From: Paratinospora sagittata
Taxonomy: Eukaryota; Streptophyta; Magnoliopsida; Ranunculales; Menispermaceae
DNA: 64,000 nt
Direction: 5' to 3'
NCBI GenBank assembly: GCA_035771175.1
Contig: CM069608.1
Coordinates: 13,420,019-13,484,018 of the forward strand
Position 1 is the stretch's first letter, and every line of letters begins with the position of its first letter. A program made the position numbers and the translations under genes. The notes under the pieces are model-generated. The model was not told the DNA's origin. It made no database searches and saw only the letters and a program-made list of their open reading frames with translations. Shown here piece after piece: positions 14,101 through 24,301 of this stretch.

Positions 14101-17100
14101 CTTCAACTCTTTCAATTTGTACCATAAGGGAAAAGATGAGGTAATTTCCATCTTGAATACTTTGGTTGTCGATAATTCTCAACCAAGAATTGATAGTTGA
14201 TGCAAATTGAGAATTGATAATTGATGTACCAAGAAACATTTATTCTACCTTGAATCTCAAAGAAGGAATTGCATAAAATTTTTGAGGATCTCTCCTTTGA
14301 TCTTAACTTTTATTTTAGTGCTTTCCTTCATTTGAGCGGTTGAACCCTTGTCTTAAAAACTTTATTTGCTTTCAGAGCATTGGATGGAAAGGTTGGGGAG
14401 AGATATCATATGGAGGGGAAGGATGTGTAAAGCGTGCTAAAGCAGCTGAGTTTCTAGTAAGTTCATTTAGTTTCTTTCTCAATGAAGTGAATCAATGTTT
14501 TTTTTTTTTTTTTTTTCATTATGTCTAAATTTATAGCTGCAAGCCTGTAAATAAATTACTTGAAAGCAAAAATACTAATACTCACTCATAGATTTTATCA
14601 GTTTTACCATAATTTATACTAAAATATTCTCAACTTTTAATTATTAGGTAAGATCATGGATGGAAGAAGTATATCCTGGTGTTAACAAATACATTGTTTC
14701 CTATATTATTGGACTTGATAGCTTGAAGGCTACATACATTGACAAGGAAGCTACAATAGAGAAAGGTAATGAAGATATAAGATTGCATATGGATGGGTTG
14801 TTTGAGCTAAAGGAGCACGCAATACACTTTGTTGAAGAGTTTGTGGCTCTCTATACAAATGGACCAGCTGGGGGTGGTGGCATCAGGTAAATTTCATGTT
14901 ATATTTATTCTTTCACTTCTTCATAAACATTGATGTCAAAAATAGACTTGATTCATTGGGGATATCATTCGGATTTTTATTTTTATTTATTTATTTATTT
15001 ATTTTGACTATTCATGAGCAGTTGAAAATGTATGAAATTACAAAACTATTACTTGTGTTTCTTCCTCCCTCATATCAAAAATAAATGTTCCATCAAGGGA
15101 TGATGATTTTATAAATTTTACTGTTGTTTGGATTGCAAGCGTTGATTGACGAAACTAAATTAGGAGTAAATGCTAAATTAGATGTTTGAGAAATATTTTA
15201 GAATCCAGAGGGTTTAAGATTAGTAGGACTATAACTAAATATGCTAAATGTAATTTTAGTGGAAGTAGAAATATAGATAGGGTGACGATGGATATTGAGA
15301 GCCACAAGACATGGGGAAGTGAAAAATGAAAACTTAAGATATTTGGGCTCAATTATATATAGAGGGGATAAATCAGAGATGATTTGAATCATAGAATTAA
15401 AGAAGGTGAGTTAAGTGTAGGGTTGAGTCTTGAATGAGTTTACACTAAATTATGTCCTGACGTGAATACCACCCAAAACCAACCCTAGAAAGTAATAGAA
15501 AACATTACTCAACTGACCTATCCTCTGTGCCAAGTATGTGAGGTTTATTTTTAAACCTTTCAAACAAAAATGTGGAGAATGGCTGGTTGGAAAGCCCAAC
15601 CACAATCTTGGAGAGGAAGTGGAGAAGAAAGAGGGGCCTTTTTTTAATAAGAGGGGAGAGTGCCCCCTCACCTTTATTTCGGATGTGGGACTAAAGGTGA
15701 AGGGGTGAATGTCCCCCTCACTTTCACTTTTGGGAGTGAAGGGGGTGTGCCTCCCTTCTCCTTTAGTCCCACACTAGAAATGAAGGTGAAGGGGGAGCTC
15801 TCCCATTATATAAAAGGGGGAAGGCCACCTCCCCTCGCCTCATCCTTGCCTTCACTCACTCATTGAGAAGTGAAGGTGCCTTCCTTTGATCTTGAGGCTA
15901 CCTTTGTTTCAATTTGATCAAGGTTTTCTAATAAAAATTTGTACATTTTGATTCTTAAATGTATAGTGGTTATAATATATATTTTAATATAAACTATGGT
16001 CAGTTAATGTCAGCTTATGAATTTAAACCCAACATAGGGACTCGACCCTTTGTGCTGTAAAATAAAACCCAACTGACCTAAGAAATACAATTTGACTTGA
16101 CTAAATCCTGTTAGGTGTTGTCAAGTTGATTGGGTTTGGCGGGTTAATGGGTTTGAGGCACAACCCTAGTTAAGTGGAGGAATGCTTATGGAGTGTTAAA
16201 TGATCAACTCATCTCATTGAAATTGAAAGAAAATTTTTGTAGGAATGCTATTAGGCCAAACATGATGAAACAATATTTGGGCAATGAAGAAACATGTTAA
16301 TAAAATATGTATAACAAAAATGTGAATATTAAGATTGATATGTATTATAATATTGAAAGAATCAGAAGTGAACAATATTCTAGAAATGGTAGGAATAGCC
16401 ATAATTAGACATAGAAAATGAAATAGAATCGATTAAGATTGTTTTGATATGTATAACAAAGACCATTAGATGCGCCAATTAGGAAAAGTGATCAATTGAC
16501 TTAAGGATGGCGATGCTAATTCGAAATTCTTTTACAGAATTATGAGTGGCAGAAGGGCTATAAATACCATCTCTAGACTGGAGAAGAAGGATGGAACAAT
16601 TTGAGAGGGGGAAGATGAGATTGTGCATGAAATCGAGTACTTTTGAGAGGTTTATTCTAGAGATGGGAGCTGTGTTTGGGGGTGGAGGGGATTGGTTGGT
16701 GTTCAATTAGGGAGGAGGACGCTCAAGAGGTCGAAAGGCCTTTTGATGTGGAGGAAGTCAGGCAAGCTGTGTTTAAATGTGAGGGATCCAAAGCACCGGG
16801 GCCTGATGGTATGAGTCTGTGTTTCTTCCAGAATTGTTGGGATATTATCAAGGATGACCTCATGAAGGTGGTGGGAGAGTTTTTCCATAATGGGGTTATA
16901 AACGGTCGTTCTAACGAAACATACATTTGCCTAATTCCCAAGAAGACTGTATCTTACTCAGTGTTTATTAATGACCGTCTAAGGGGCAAGATTGTGGGGG
17001 AGAGGGGACTCAGGCAGGATGATCCGCTTTCCCCTTTCTTGTTTACTATAGTGGTGGATGTGTTGGGGAGAATGTTTGACAAGGCAAAAGAGACTAGTCT

Positions 17101-20100
17101 GATTTTAGGCTTCACGTTGGTCGCGAATATGTGGAGGTGACACATCTCCAGTTTGTCGACGACACATTGATTTTTTTGGATGGGGATGATAGTTGCATCT
17201 GGAATGCATCCATGGTTGTAAAATGTTTTTGTTGGTTATTAGGTTTGGTTATTAACATGGCTAAGAGTTAGCTGGCGGGTATTAATGTAGGTCAGGATTG
17301 GTAGGGGGAAATTGCGAATCATATTGGGTGTTCTATTAGTTCTTGGCCTGTGAAATATCTGGGTATGCCCTTACGATGTAATCCTTCCAAGATGGACTTT
17401 TGGGACCTTCTTGTATCTAAGGTATCGAGAAGGCTTGATGGGTGGAAAAGATGTTTTCTTTCCAAAGGGGGAAGGGTCACATTAATTAAATCTGTATTGG
17501 ATGCTCTCCCACCATACTATTTGTCAGTGTTCTAGATTCCAGTGAAGGTGGCGGATTGAATTGAGCAGTTGATGAGGGATTTCTTGTGGGAGAATGATGA
17601 TAGGACGATTGGGTCTCATCTTGTGAGTTGGAGCATGGTGAAGAGAAGACAAAACAAGGAGGATTGGGTATTGGAAATATAGTCAATAGAAATAAGTCTT
17701 TGGTTGGGAAATAGTTATGGAGGTTTTCAAGGGAGAAGGATCACTTGTAGGGGAAGGTCATTCTGAGTAGGCATGGGCTTGGGGATAACCTAAGGGATGT
17801 TGGGATTGCCAATAGAGCCACATTTAGGAGTCCTTGGAAATTTATCTCATTAGTTTATCATCTATTCCTACCCCTGATTAGACTCAAACTCGGGAAGGGT
17901 GACTCCATTCGTTTTTGGGAGGACTTATGGTGTGAGAATGACACTTTCAAGACACTCTTCCCCAACCTTTACCGCCGATCCTCTTCCCATAACAAACCTG
18001 TTATTGAATTTGTAAGGAACTTGGAAGAAACTACCTTGTCTTAGGGACCTCAACTTAGGAAGGCATATCTCCCATAGAGAGGAACGGGATGTGTTGTATC
18101 TCTTTAGCTTGCTAGAGGGTTGTCATTTGTTTGAGGAAGATGACAAAGTTAACTGGCCATGGGAGTCTTCAGGATCATTTTCCACCAAATCTTTCCACGC
18201 ATCTATCCTTAATGAGCCCAATGCCCTTTCTATCATCTACCATAATTTTATTTGGAAAGCACAAGTGCCATCAAAGGTTAAATTTTGGGGTGGGTTGCTT
18301 CCCATGGGAAGATGAATACGGGTGATATGATGCAAAAAAGGTTTTCATATATGTGTTTATCCCCATATTGGTGTTACCTTTGTAGATAGGAGCTGGAGTT
18401 TGTGAGTCATATTTGTGGGAGGTGCCCTTTCGCTTATGAGGTTTGGAGTAGATGACGCTATCACTTTCCTATTATGAGTGGAGATGATATTGGGCAGGAT
18501 GATATAAATATATTTCCCTTCATGAATAGTATTCAAACCTCTTGGAGGGATCATTGGAAGATGGTGTGTCTGCAAGTGTTGTGGTCCTTATGGAAGGAGC
18601 GGAACAAACGTTTCATGATGATATGTGTTCGGCGGCTAAAGTGTGGGAGAATTCCCATCTTTTAGCTTCGTTTTGGGTCGCCAGTAGCAACCTGTCAAAA
18701 GGCTATGCTCTAGGGGATTGGCTTAGAGGGTGGGGGCAATTTATATATATAATACTTATTAGTTTCTTCTTAAAAAAAAATAATTAATAGTATTCATAGA
18801 AGCAGTGAAAGATCTAAAATAACATGAATAGTGATAATTTAGAATGATATATAACTGTCAACTTAGCCCTTGATTAAGTAGTGGTGGAAGTACATGATCT
18901 CTTGTAGTACTTAGGGAAAGACTTTGTTAAGTTGAGTTGAGTTTGCTTGCAAAACTAGATCTATTTCAAGTTTTTCAAACAATGTGGAAATCCGATAGAA
19001 CTAAAATATTGTGAAAATGTAAGTCGGTGAGAATATAGAAACATAGAAAGTGATCCACTAAAGGAAGTGAAAACATGATGAAAAGCTGTCTCTATAAGGG
19101 GAATTAGTTCATTAGTTTAGAGTAATGGGATTGAGTTATATTGTGCTTACCAAGATCCTGCAATATTCTTAATGAATGTCTAATCTTGCGACACTCTTCT
19201 GAAGTGATTAGTCAATGCTTCAAGGAAAATGCTAATTTGTATGCTCGTTTCATTTTATAGTGGCACAAATCGATTCCGGTCGCTGTTTTGCATGCTTTTT
19301 CCTGGCCATTGTTTTTGAGTCTTGTAAAAATGGAATCACAATATTAGATTGTCTGATCTTGCAATATTTTTCTGATATGGTAACTCACTGCTTTGTGGAA
19401 ACTGTCAAACTTCTAGTGTGCTCCGTTCTTATTTAATTTTATATAGACACCAGTTTCCGTTAGGCTACTGTTTTAAATGCGTTTTCCTTTCCATTGCTAG
19501 CAAATCTTGTAAAAGAAAAATTAGGAATATTAGCTTTTCTTTAGTACCCATTTCCATCTCTGGGCATCTTGGTCTCATGCATCTGTACTAAAAACAAATG
19601 GAGGGCATATCTATATTTTTTGGTGTGGCTTTTTTTTTTTTTTTTTTCTTTTTCTTTCTGTGATAGCTTTAAGTAGACTGGGATCCTTAAGTAGTGGAAA
19701 TAACTTGCATTAAGGACACTTGGAATTCATCCTTTATATCCGTGAAGAACCTTATAGCAGTGCTGTCAAGCTTCAAGCATCAAGACGATGTCTAGGCAAT
19801 TGGTCCCATCTGGGCAAGGTGTTGCCTAGGCAAGCCTAGGCATCATAATAATATTTTTAAGAGCTCCCTAAATAACTAAATAAATGAATAATTTCAAACA
19901 TTCAAACCCTTTATATATTATTAGTTATTACATAGATATTCCACCATATAGAACTCAAATCTTGTGTAAAAAAAGATTAATTAGATTATGCACACCTCAA
20001 TTTTTGTCCACAAATTATAAACAAGTAAAGCATATTATAAAAAATAAGAAAGTTTCCATAGAGTGAAAGTATAATGATTTAGAAAGTCACGTTTGATATA

Positions 20101-21987
20101 ACACTCATGAGTTATGACAAAAAGGAAAATGTTTGCAGCAATATTATGAAAATGAAATATTAAGTCTGAATTAGAAATTAAAAAAAAAAGATATCTTGCC
20201 CCATGGAAATATAAGTATAAAACTAGATTAAACTTATGTCAATGTTTAAGTTATATAATTACACATGTAACAACATAAAGAAAGAATAACCTTACATGTT
20301 ATGTATTTACAAAGAATAACCTTACGCGTTATATATTTAAACTGACACTTTTATACTTAAACAAAGATTTTTCAAAGAGCCCTACCATAAGTATGGCCTT
20401 GACAATTTAGTTGCACATGGCCTATGTAATGTGCTAGTTGTGGCCTTGACAACACTGCATTATAGCTAAAGATTATGTAGGTTATCTATTGGGATTTGGG
20501 ATAATTTTAATAGTTGTCTATTAGTCTCACGAAGGTCATGTGGTCTACTAGTCTCGTGGCATAACCATTGAGGCAGTATGAGGTGCAAACCTACATAAAA
20601 AGTTAAGAATAAGTTACAAAAATTCTATAAAAACAATACAAGAATCAATTTTAAATGAGGAAACACCTAAAATAAGTAAAATATGGACTAGCAAATATGC
20701 ATGCTTTGTTATTTCCTGTCATGTCTGCATACTTTCCTCTTTTTTAAATTTATCCTTTGGAGTTGTCTAAGTTGGTTCGTTTCAGATAGCTCTTATTGTA
20801 TTTGACTTTCTCATTTTTGCGATCCCCTTCCTCATGTAAGGCAAACTTATATTTAGTGTAAAATATAAAGTTCAATTCGTTGTTCCTAAAATGATGCAAT
20901 TTATTTATTTTGTCAGACAGGTTTTTGACAATGCATGTTGGGAAAATGTTTTGACAGATGCATCCTGGATCTGTAAATAGTTGAAGATTCATATCTTTTT
21001 GGCTTATAATTGTTTCTTTCTATTTGTAATGCAGCACAGGGCACAAAAAAGAGATTTTACTGGAAAAAGTCATGGTAAGAGTTTTGCCCATTATATCATG
21101 CCTTTTAGGAAATGGAAAGACCTTTCATGACAATTCTGTGGTTAGAATCACGTGGCTCCAAGTAACAAACCAATTCAAGGAACTTATATTGAATTATATG
21201 GATCAAATATTTTTAACTTAAAATTTATAACTATATATACTTAAAAATCTTAAGAAATATATCCTACCTGAGATATAAATAAGCTAATTACATCATTTGG
21301 ATTGAATCAACCTGGACGTTTTGTTTGCATATTTGATCCATATTCTTCAGTGGCAAGTGGAACACTAAAAAATTGGCTTGTTTATTTATTTAGGTTGAGC
21401 GCGACCATATTTTCTGGCATACAGCTGCTAGTTACAACAAATTCACTGAAATCCAGAGCCTAAGGGAACTGGGGAAAAATCGTGTTCCACCTGCATCAAT
21501 CCCACAGCAGATTACAGAGAAACTTGTGCAATGCACTTGCATGGAATTGCCATCACCTGAAATCAATATTGCACCTGCACCATCTGGTCAGAAGATTCCA
21601 CTTTATCATGTGGCACATTGCAGGGCTGGAGATAAAGGAAATGACTTGAACTTTTCCATTATCCCTCATTTTGCTCCAGATATTGAGAGGTTGAAGGTGA
21701 TCATAACGCCAGAATGGGTCAAAGAGACGGTTTCAGCTCTTCTAGATTTGTCATCATTTCCAGAGCCAGAGGCCATTTTGAAAAGAAACAATTGGGTGAA
21801 TGAGAAGGTTCGAGTGGAGATCTACGAAGCTCAGGGAATCCATTCTCTGAATATTGTCGTTCGCAACATTCTTGATGGAGGTGTAAACTGTTCACGTAGA
21901 ATTGATCGTCATGGGAAGACCATATCAGACCTCATACTGTGCCAACAAGTTATGCTGCCTCCAGACTCACACACTCCTTCAAGGTAA
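2025..21987 (+). CDS. AtuA-like (DUF1446, acyclic terpene utilisation family) protein, 3' seven exons
   Basis: Spliced host gene, partial at the 5' end. Joining 2025-2139, 2299-2489, 2566-2682, 14376-14456, 14648-14886, 21035-21074 and 21394-21987 gives 1377 bases: 458 codons and a TAA stop. All junctions are GT-AG and keep phase. The first part matches the AtuA N-terminal domain of plant DUF1446 proteins (SFQQLLD, FAEVGFDGEV, CAEQLLYEVGDPGAYVTPDV, GWKGWGEISYGG, LYTNGPAGGGG). The last exon holds the C-terminal AtuA-like ferredoxin-fold domain (HCRAGDKGNDLNFSI, VRNILDGGVNCSRRIDRHGK). The bacterial namesake acts in catabolism of citronellol-type terpenes; the plant function is not established and none is claimed. 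No signal peptide can be judged because the N-terminus is outside the window. The frame is intact although the 11.7-kb and 6.1-kb introns are packed with transposons. The gene looks functional. Confidence 0.88.
2299..2489 (+). CDS. AtuA-like gene, exon b
   Basis: Follows cattgcag and completes the Gly codon (G|GT). It encodes DKFRRMSFQQLLDVSLPF, continues through the KADGSGGILDF block, and ends GAYVTPDV at donor gtaaat in phase 0. It is 191 bases long. Confidence 0.9.
2566..2682 (+). CDS. AtuA-like gene, exon c
   Basis: A short 76-base intron (2490-2565) ends in agcag. The exon is exactly 39 codons, VINFRDVSFYSL to LLQLVPK, phase 0 at both ends, donor gtaaat. The next intron is 11,693 bases long. 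Confidence 0.88.
2683..4464. other. First part of the 11.7-kb intron, no gene recognised
   Basis: AT-rich intronic DNA with a T-run at about 4131-4150. Open stretches on either strand are short and of low complexity. A 9-base perfect inverted repeat (CTCATCTCT / AGAGATGAG) sits at about 4457-4486, at the edge of the next LINE fragment. Confidence 0.5.
4465..4960 (+). mobile_element. RTE-type LINE, decayed 3' end
   Basis: Translation with stops gives RWFGHMQR near 4492-4515 and, further on, the RGRPK-like and EWRKRIHVA-like blocks (4575-4690). These are the well-known C-terminal motifs of plant RTE (craft-like) reverse transcriptases. Several stops and shifts show it is old. A sister copy with the same tail is at 15130-18960. 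Confidence 0.65.
5883..6819. mobile_element. TIR DNA transposon (MITE-like), non-autonomous
   Basis: The first 45 bases (GGGGTGCTTCTCCTCCCACC...) and the reverse complement of the last 45 agree at about 41 positions, so the terminal inverted repeats are clear. Flanks ATATATA (5876-5882) and ATCTATA (6820-6826) may be a decayed target duplication; the superfamily is not assigned. No transposase is present. The inside holds an imperfect direct duplication of about 150 bases (about 6258-6410 and 6446-6600), each copy with a CTT run followed by A-rich sequence. It sits inside the RT of the old copia. Confidence 0.8.
8096..8354 (+). repeat. 5' LTR of the young copia
   Basis: 259 bases, TG...CA termini. 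It contains TATATATA near 8226-8235 as a likely TATA box and ends just before the primer binding site. It differs from the 3' LTR at 8 positions, including GCCCTG/GCTCTG, CTCCCG/CTCCTG and AAAAAAA/AAAAGAA. Confidence 0.95.
8355..8368 (+). other. Primer binding site, initiator-Met tRNA type
   Basis: TGGTATCAGAGACC lies directly after the 5' LTR and matches the usual TGGTATCAGAGC iMet complement except for the last bases. Confidence 0.9.
8727..8804. repeat. 32-bp tandem repeat with TCGCGA palindromes in the copia leader
   Basis: Units starting at 8727, 8759 and 8791 share GCGAATCGCGATCG followed by TCTGCAAATCG; the period is exactly 32 and there are about 2.4 copies. Further AATCGCGAT copies lie at about 8555, 8592 and 8627. 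It belongs to the C/T-rich leader between the primer site and gag. Confidence 0.85.
9057..9923 (+). pseudogene. copia gag (UBN2-like nucleocapsid), broken
   Basis: The ATG at 9057 follows an A-run after a long CT-rich leader. The product has the copia gag N-terminal block (LDRKNYLKWSQLVRTFL), the UBN2 region (IWDAVHQTYSK, FLAGLNAEFDQVR) and a zinc knuckle CTYCQKTRHTREKC with CX2CX4HX4C spacing. Two in-frame TGA codons (9303-9305 and 9921-9923) sit where related proteins have Trp. The frame is otherwise unbroken into the protease. Gag would package the element RNA; this copy cannot make full-length Gag. Confidence 0.9.
9999..12548 (+). pseudogene. copia pol (protease-integrase-RT-RNase H), defective
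   Basis: Same frame as gag, with a TAG at 10308-10310. The protease motif reads WVIDFGATDH, so the active-site DSG is DFG. Directly after it the sequence jumps to the end of the integrase core (HTPQQNGVAERKN): the HHCC domain and the first catalytic residues are deleted. The 743-codon stretch 10317-12548 carries the integrase C-terminus (LKCVFVGYSS), RT with KARLVAKGYTQ and FDVKNAFLHG, and RNase H (YTDSDYAGS, ADMLTKGL). The RT catalytic box is YVDG instead of YVDD. About 35 residues are missing between RT and RNase H (near 11860). It is not autonomous. Confidence 0.92.
12545..12555 (+). other. Polypurine tract of the young copia
   Basis: TTGAGGGGGAG immediately before the 3' LTR, the usual plus-strand primer. 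It overlaps the end of pol (stop at 12546-12548). Confidence 0.9.
12556..12814 (+). repeat. 3' LTR of the young copia
   Basis: 259 bases starting TGTTGAGATTTG and ending TTAACA, followed by CCATC, the same 5 bases that precede the 5' LTR. Confidence 0.95.
14376..14456 (+). CDS. AtuA-like gene, exon d
   Basis: Acceptor tgctttcag. The exon has 27 codons, SIGWKGWGEISYGGEG to AKAAEFL, the best conserved block of the family, phase 0 at both ends, donor gtaagt. It lies beyond the nested copia elements. Confidence 0.9.
14648..14886 (+). CDS. AtuA-like gene, exon e
   Basis: Acceptor ttattag. It begins VRSWMEEVYPGVNKYI and runs through SYIIGLDSLKA, the DIRLHMDGLFELKEHA block and LYTNGPAGGGGI. It ends with two bases (AG) of a Ser codon at donor gtaaat. 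The following intron is 6,148 bases. Confidence 0.9.
15418..16168. mobile_element. hAT-type MITE with 8-bp target duplication
   Basis: 751-bp element with ends TAGGGTTG...CAACCCTA. The perfect 8-bp duplication GTTAAGTG lies at 15410-15417 and 16169-16176, and the RTE LINE frame resumes cleanly on the other side. No transposase is present. The inside is rich in AGGGGG/CCCCCT tracts and has GTGGGACTA and TATATAA near 15755-15820. Confidence 0.9.
16501..18788 (+). mobile_element. L1-type LINE, 5'-truncated, in the RTE LINE
   Basis: ORF2 remnant starting KDGDANSKFFYR, then the RT blocks KAPGPDGM, GLRQDDPLSPFLF, FVDDTLIF (catalytic DD kept) and YLGMPL, and the zf-RVT part. A deletion of roughly 80 residues lies between CLIPKK and SVFINDRL (about 16945). 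There are many stops and shifts. It ends in an A-rich tail at 18770-18788. It is a relative of the LINE at 1-1391 and is dead. Confidence 0.85.
19171..19530. repeat. Imperfect tandem duplication, unit about 180 bp
   Basis: Two diverged copies, about 19171-19345 and 19346-19530. Shared landmarks in the same order are TGTCT-ATCTTGC, TTCTGA, GGAAA-TG, TTTTATA, TTCCGGT/TTCCGTT, CTGTTTT-ATGC, CCATTG and TCTTGTAAAA. Non-coding intron DNA. Confidence 0.6.
19758..20457. mobile_element. hAT-type MITE with CAGTG termini
   Basis: 700-bp element. The left end CAGTGCTGTCAAG and the reverse complement of the right end CAGTGTTGTCAAG match at 12 of 13 bases. Flanks are CCTTATAG (19750-19757) and CATTATAG (20458-20465), an 8-bp duplication with one mismatch. 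The left part has a run of TAGGC units including GCCTAGGCAAGCCTAGGC (about 19822-19845). No coding capacity. It lies in the intron before micro-exon f. Confidence 0.85.
21035..21074 (+). CDS. AtuA-like gene, micro-exon f
   Basis: A 40-base exon after acceptor taatgcag. The first C completes AG|C (Ser), then TGHKKEILLEKVM, donor gtaaga, phase 0. It is identified by family content (GGGIS-TGHKKEI) and by its exact phase fit to both neighbours. Confidence 0.85.
21394..21987 (+). CDS. AtuA-like gene, terminal exon g
   Basis: After acceptor atttag. It encodes VERDHIFWHTAAS, a variable linker (about 21470-21590), then the AtuA-like ferredoxin-fold domain from GQKIPLYHVAHCRAGDKGND to DLILCQQVMLPP, and ends PSR-TAA at 21985-21987. 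No clear AATAAA signal is seen in the following 200 bases. Confidence 0.9.
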   Translation, partial: VERDHIFWHTAASYNKFTEIQSLRELGKNRVPPASIPQQITEKLVQCTCMELPSPEINIAPAPSGQKIPLYHVAHCRAGDKGNDLNFSIIPHFAPDIERLKVIITPEWVKETVSALLDLSSFPEPEAILKRNNWVNEKVRVEIYEAQGIHSLNIVVRNILDGGVNCSRRIDRHGKTISDLILCQQVMLPPDSHTPSR

Positions 21988-22240
21988 CACTTGTTTTCCT
22001 TCATTTCACAGGTGCGTAGAGCCTAGACATGAATATGGTAATGGCATGTTAATTTGTGTAGATTCCCAGTGGCTCATATCAGTGAAGATTGATGGTTCTA
22101 GTTTTTCTCTTGGCTCATGCCCAATTTGTAAGAGCACCTAAAATTTTCAGTCTATATCAATATTTGTTCAAGGAGTTCAAAAGTGTACTTGTGGGTGAGT
22201 GATCATGGTCCAGGTTATTGAAATATTCATGCCACAAAAT
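21988..22240 (+). other. Downstream region of the AtuA-like gene (probable 3' UTR)
   Basis: Follows the TAA directly. No further coding sequence and no canonical poly-A signal were seen, so the 3' end is not placed. Confidence 0.4.
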
Positions 22241-22430
22241 ATTAGGGGTGAAATTGGGTCGGGTCGGGTTGGGTTGGGTTTTGTCCCGGTAACCCACCCC
22301 ACCCGATCAGGGCAGGTGGTAGCAAGCTGTAAGCTGGATCTAATGCCACCCGACCTCCCCTTTTTTGGGGGCCCAACCCGACTGACCTAAGGTTGGGTCG
22401 GGCCATACAGGTTGGGCCCCACCATTTTAG
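22241..22430. repeat. GGGTCGGGTTGGG-rich low-complexity block
   Basis: Repeats of GGGTCG and GGGTTG on one side and CCCAACCCGA on the other, in an otherwise AT-rich stretch. It is not the plant telomere repeat TTTAGGG. A similar block lies at 29319-29450. The region 22431-23098 after it is A-rich and has no recognisable gene. Confidence 0.6.
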
Positions 22431-23098
22431 CTTCCCCAAAAAAAGATAAAAAGAAAAAACCATACAAAAATAATTATAAAAGAAAAAAAAACATTAAATC
22501 ACAAAAATGAAATTATAGCAAATCAAAGTAATAAAACAAAAATCTAAAAACTGAAAATTCAAAAAAACACAAACCAAACAAATAGTAAAAAAAAAGAATA
22601 TATCATATACATATATAAATACACACAACACACACATACATGTGTATATAATTTTTTAATTTTTTTCATGTAGCCTCCTTGTCAAGCATAGAGGCTTCAT
22701 TTCCAAGGGTCTCCTTGTTAAGCATGCATAGAGGCCTCAAATGCTCAAGGGGCTTGCATGGAAGTGAGGTAGGAGGAGAGGGGGTTTTATAGGGGAGAGT
22801 TCACCCCCTCCCCCAAAAGTTCTAATATGTGGGACTTAAAAAAGGGAGGGGGAGAAGTCTCTTCCCTTCTATATGCTCCATTCCCTCCCCCAACCTAGTA
22901 CCTACCCCTCCCTCGCTAGATTTCGTTTTCTTTCACCTTACTCAAGGGCTCAAAGGCATTAATTAATTCATATTATAAAAATTTACCTCCCCCCTTCTAA
23001 GTCATATGTCATACTTATTAATATATAGAGCTATTTAAATTATTTAATAAGTCTTAAATGATATATTGAGCTATTTAAATTATTTAATAACTCTTAAA

Positions 23099-23525
23099 GT
23101 GACCACAAAAGTAAATAATTATATACTTTGCATCTTCATGTGGGTCATATTAATTAGTTTTGACTTATTTCACAATAATATAATTAAAGTTGGGTATAAC
23201 ATTTGTCTTAAAATTAGTCTATTAGTTTTTTTTTTTTTTTTTTGAAAAGAAAATTAGTCCATTCTTGTAAAATAGTCTCTACTTGCATTTATATAATCTT
23301 TTAAGTGACCACTATGACATTGATTAGGTTTTACTCACATCACAATAATATAATTAAAGTTAGATATAATATGTGTTAAAATTAGTTTATTCTTACAAAA
23401 GATTAGTCTATACTTGCATTCACATAATCTTTCAAGTGACTATTATGACATTAATTAGTTTTAACTCATGGTTCAATAATATAACTAAAGTTGGGCATGA
23501 TATATTTGTCAAAACTAGTAAAAAA
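23099..23525. repeat. Imperfect tandem repeats in AT-rich DNA
   Basis: Three diverged copies (about 23099-23302, 23303-23434 and 23435-23525). Each has AAGTGAC(C/T)A, GACAT-ATTAG, CAATAATATAA-TAAAGTT and AAAATTAGT in the same order. The first copy also holds a T-run at 23228-23244. Confidence 0.6.
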
Positions 23526-24301
23526 GAGGGTTTAATACTATTTCTTTCTATAACAATCTTGATAACTTACAAGGAAAGGTTTGATTATGACGTATATTAG
23601 ACATATGTTATTATATTGTTAATAATATAATTCTCAAAATTAAAAGTAATTTAAAAAAATATAGAATCTAACTTTTACATTTCTATACTATGATATAATA
23701 ATAAAGATATAATTAGAGATAATGTAATAATTTCAAATGTGATCATGTTCAATAATATAATAACTAAGAGATAAAAAAAACAAAAGGAATTTATGGGCAA
23801 TAAGCTTTTCATCGCCAAAGGATTTATTATCATGTTGGGATTCAAACTCTATCAAATATATATATATTAATGTAACAATGTTTTAATCCATTAACTTATT
23901 TTTAGAGTTATATAACTGGTAATAGGGAAAAATGAAAATAATTTATGATGATATGGAATCTAACTTTTAATGTAATTCTTAGACCAATGCCCTTGTGGTC
24001 GAAATTCGATGGTGAATTTTGATGATTACAAACAATATGTTTCTTAACCTTAGTTTGAGTCTCCAAGCTTTAATCTTTCATATGTGATTGCAAAGAATCA
24101 ACCAAGAAGGGAGACAATCAAAGATGACTGAAAGCTAAAGATGACTGAAAGCTAAAGATGATGTTGTCAAAGCTCAAAACTAACCTCATAGTCATTAATT
24201 GAAGAACTTGAAGAAGTTGTTTTAGAGTCAATCTTAGCTACTCTTGATTAATTCAAAACAAAGATTTCCAATTCCTTATAGTAGTCATAATATTCTTCTA
24301 A

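Larger units (their letters stand above)
15130..18960 (+). mobile_element. RTE-type LINE fragment, split by two later insertions
   Basis: Three collinear pieces of RTE reverse transcriptase with stops. At 15130-15417: LIDETKLGVNAKLDV, FKISRTKTKYAKC-like and LRYLGSIIYRG. At 16169-16500: VKWRNAYGVLNDQ, NAIRP and QRPLDAPIRKSDQL. At 18789-18960: RPKITW-like debris ending near the position where the 4465-4960 copy ends. A hAT MITE (15418-16168) and an L1 LINE (16501-18788) fill the gaps. It lies in the 6.1-kb intron of the AtuA-like gene. Confidence 0.75.
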
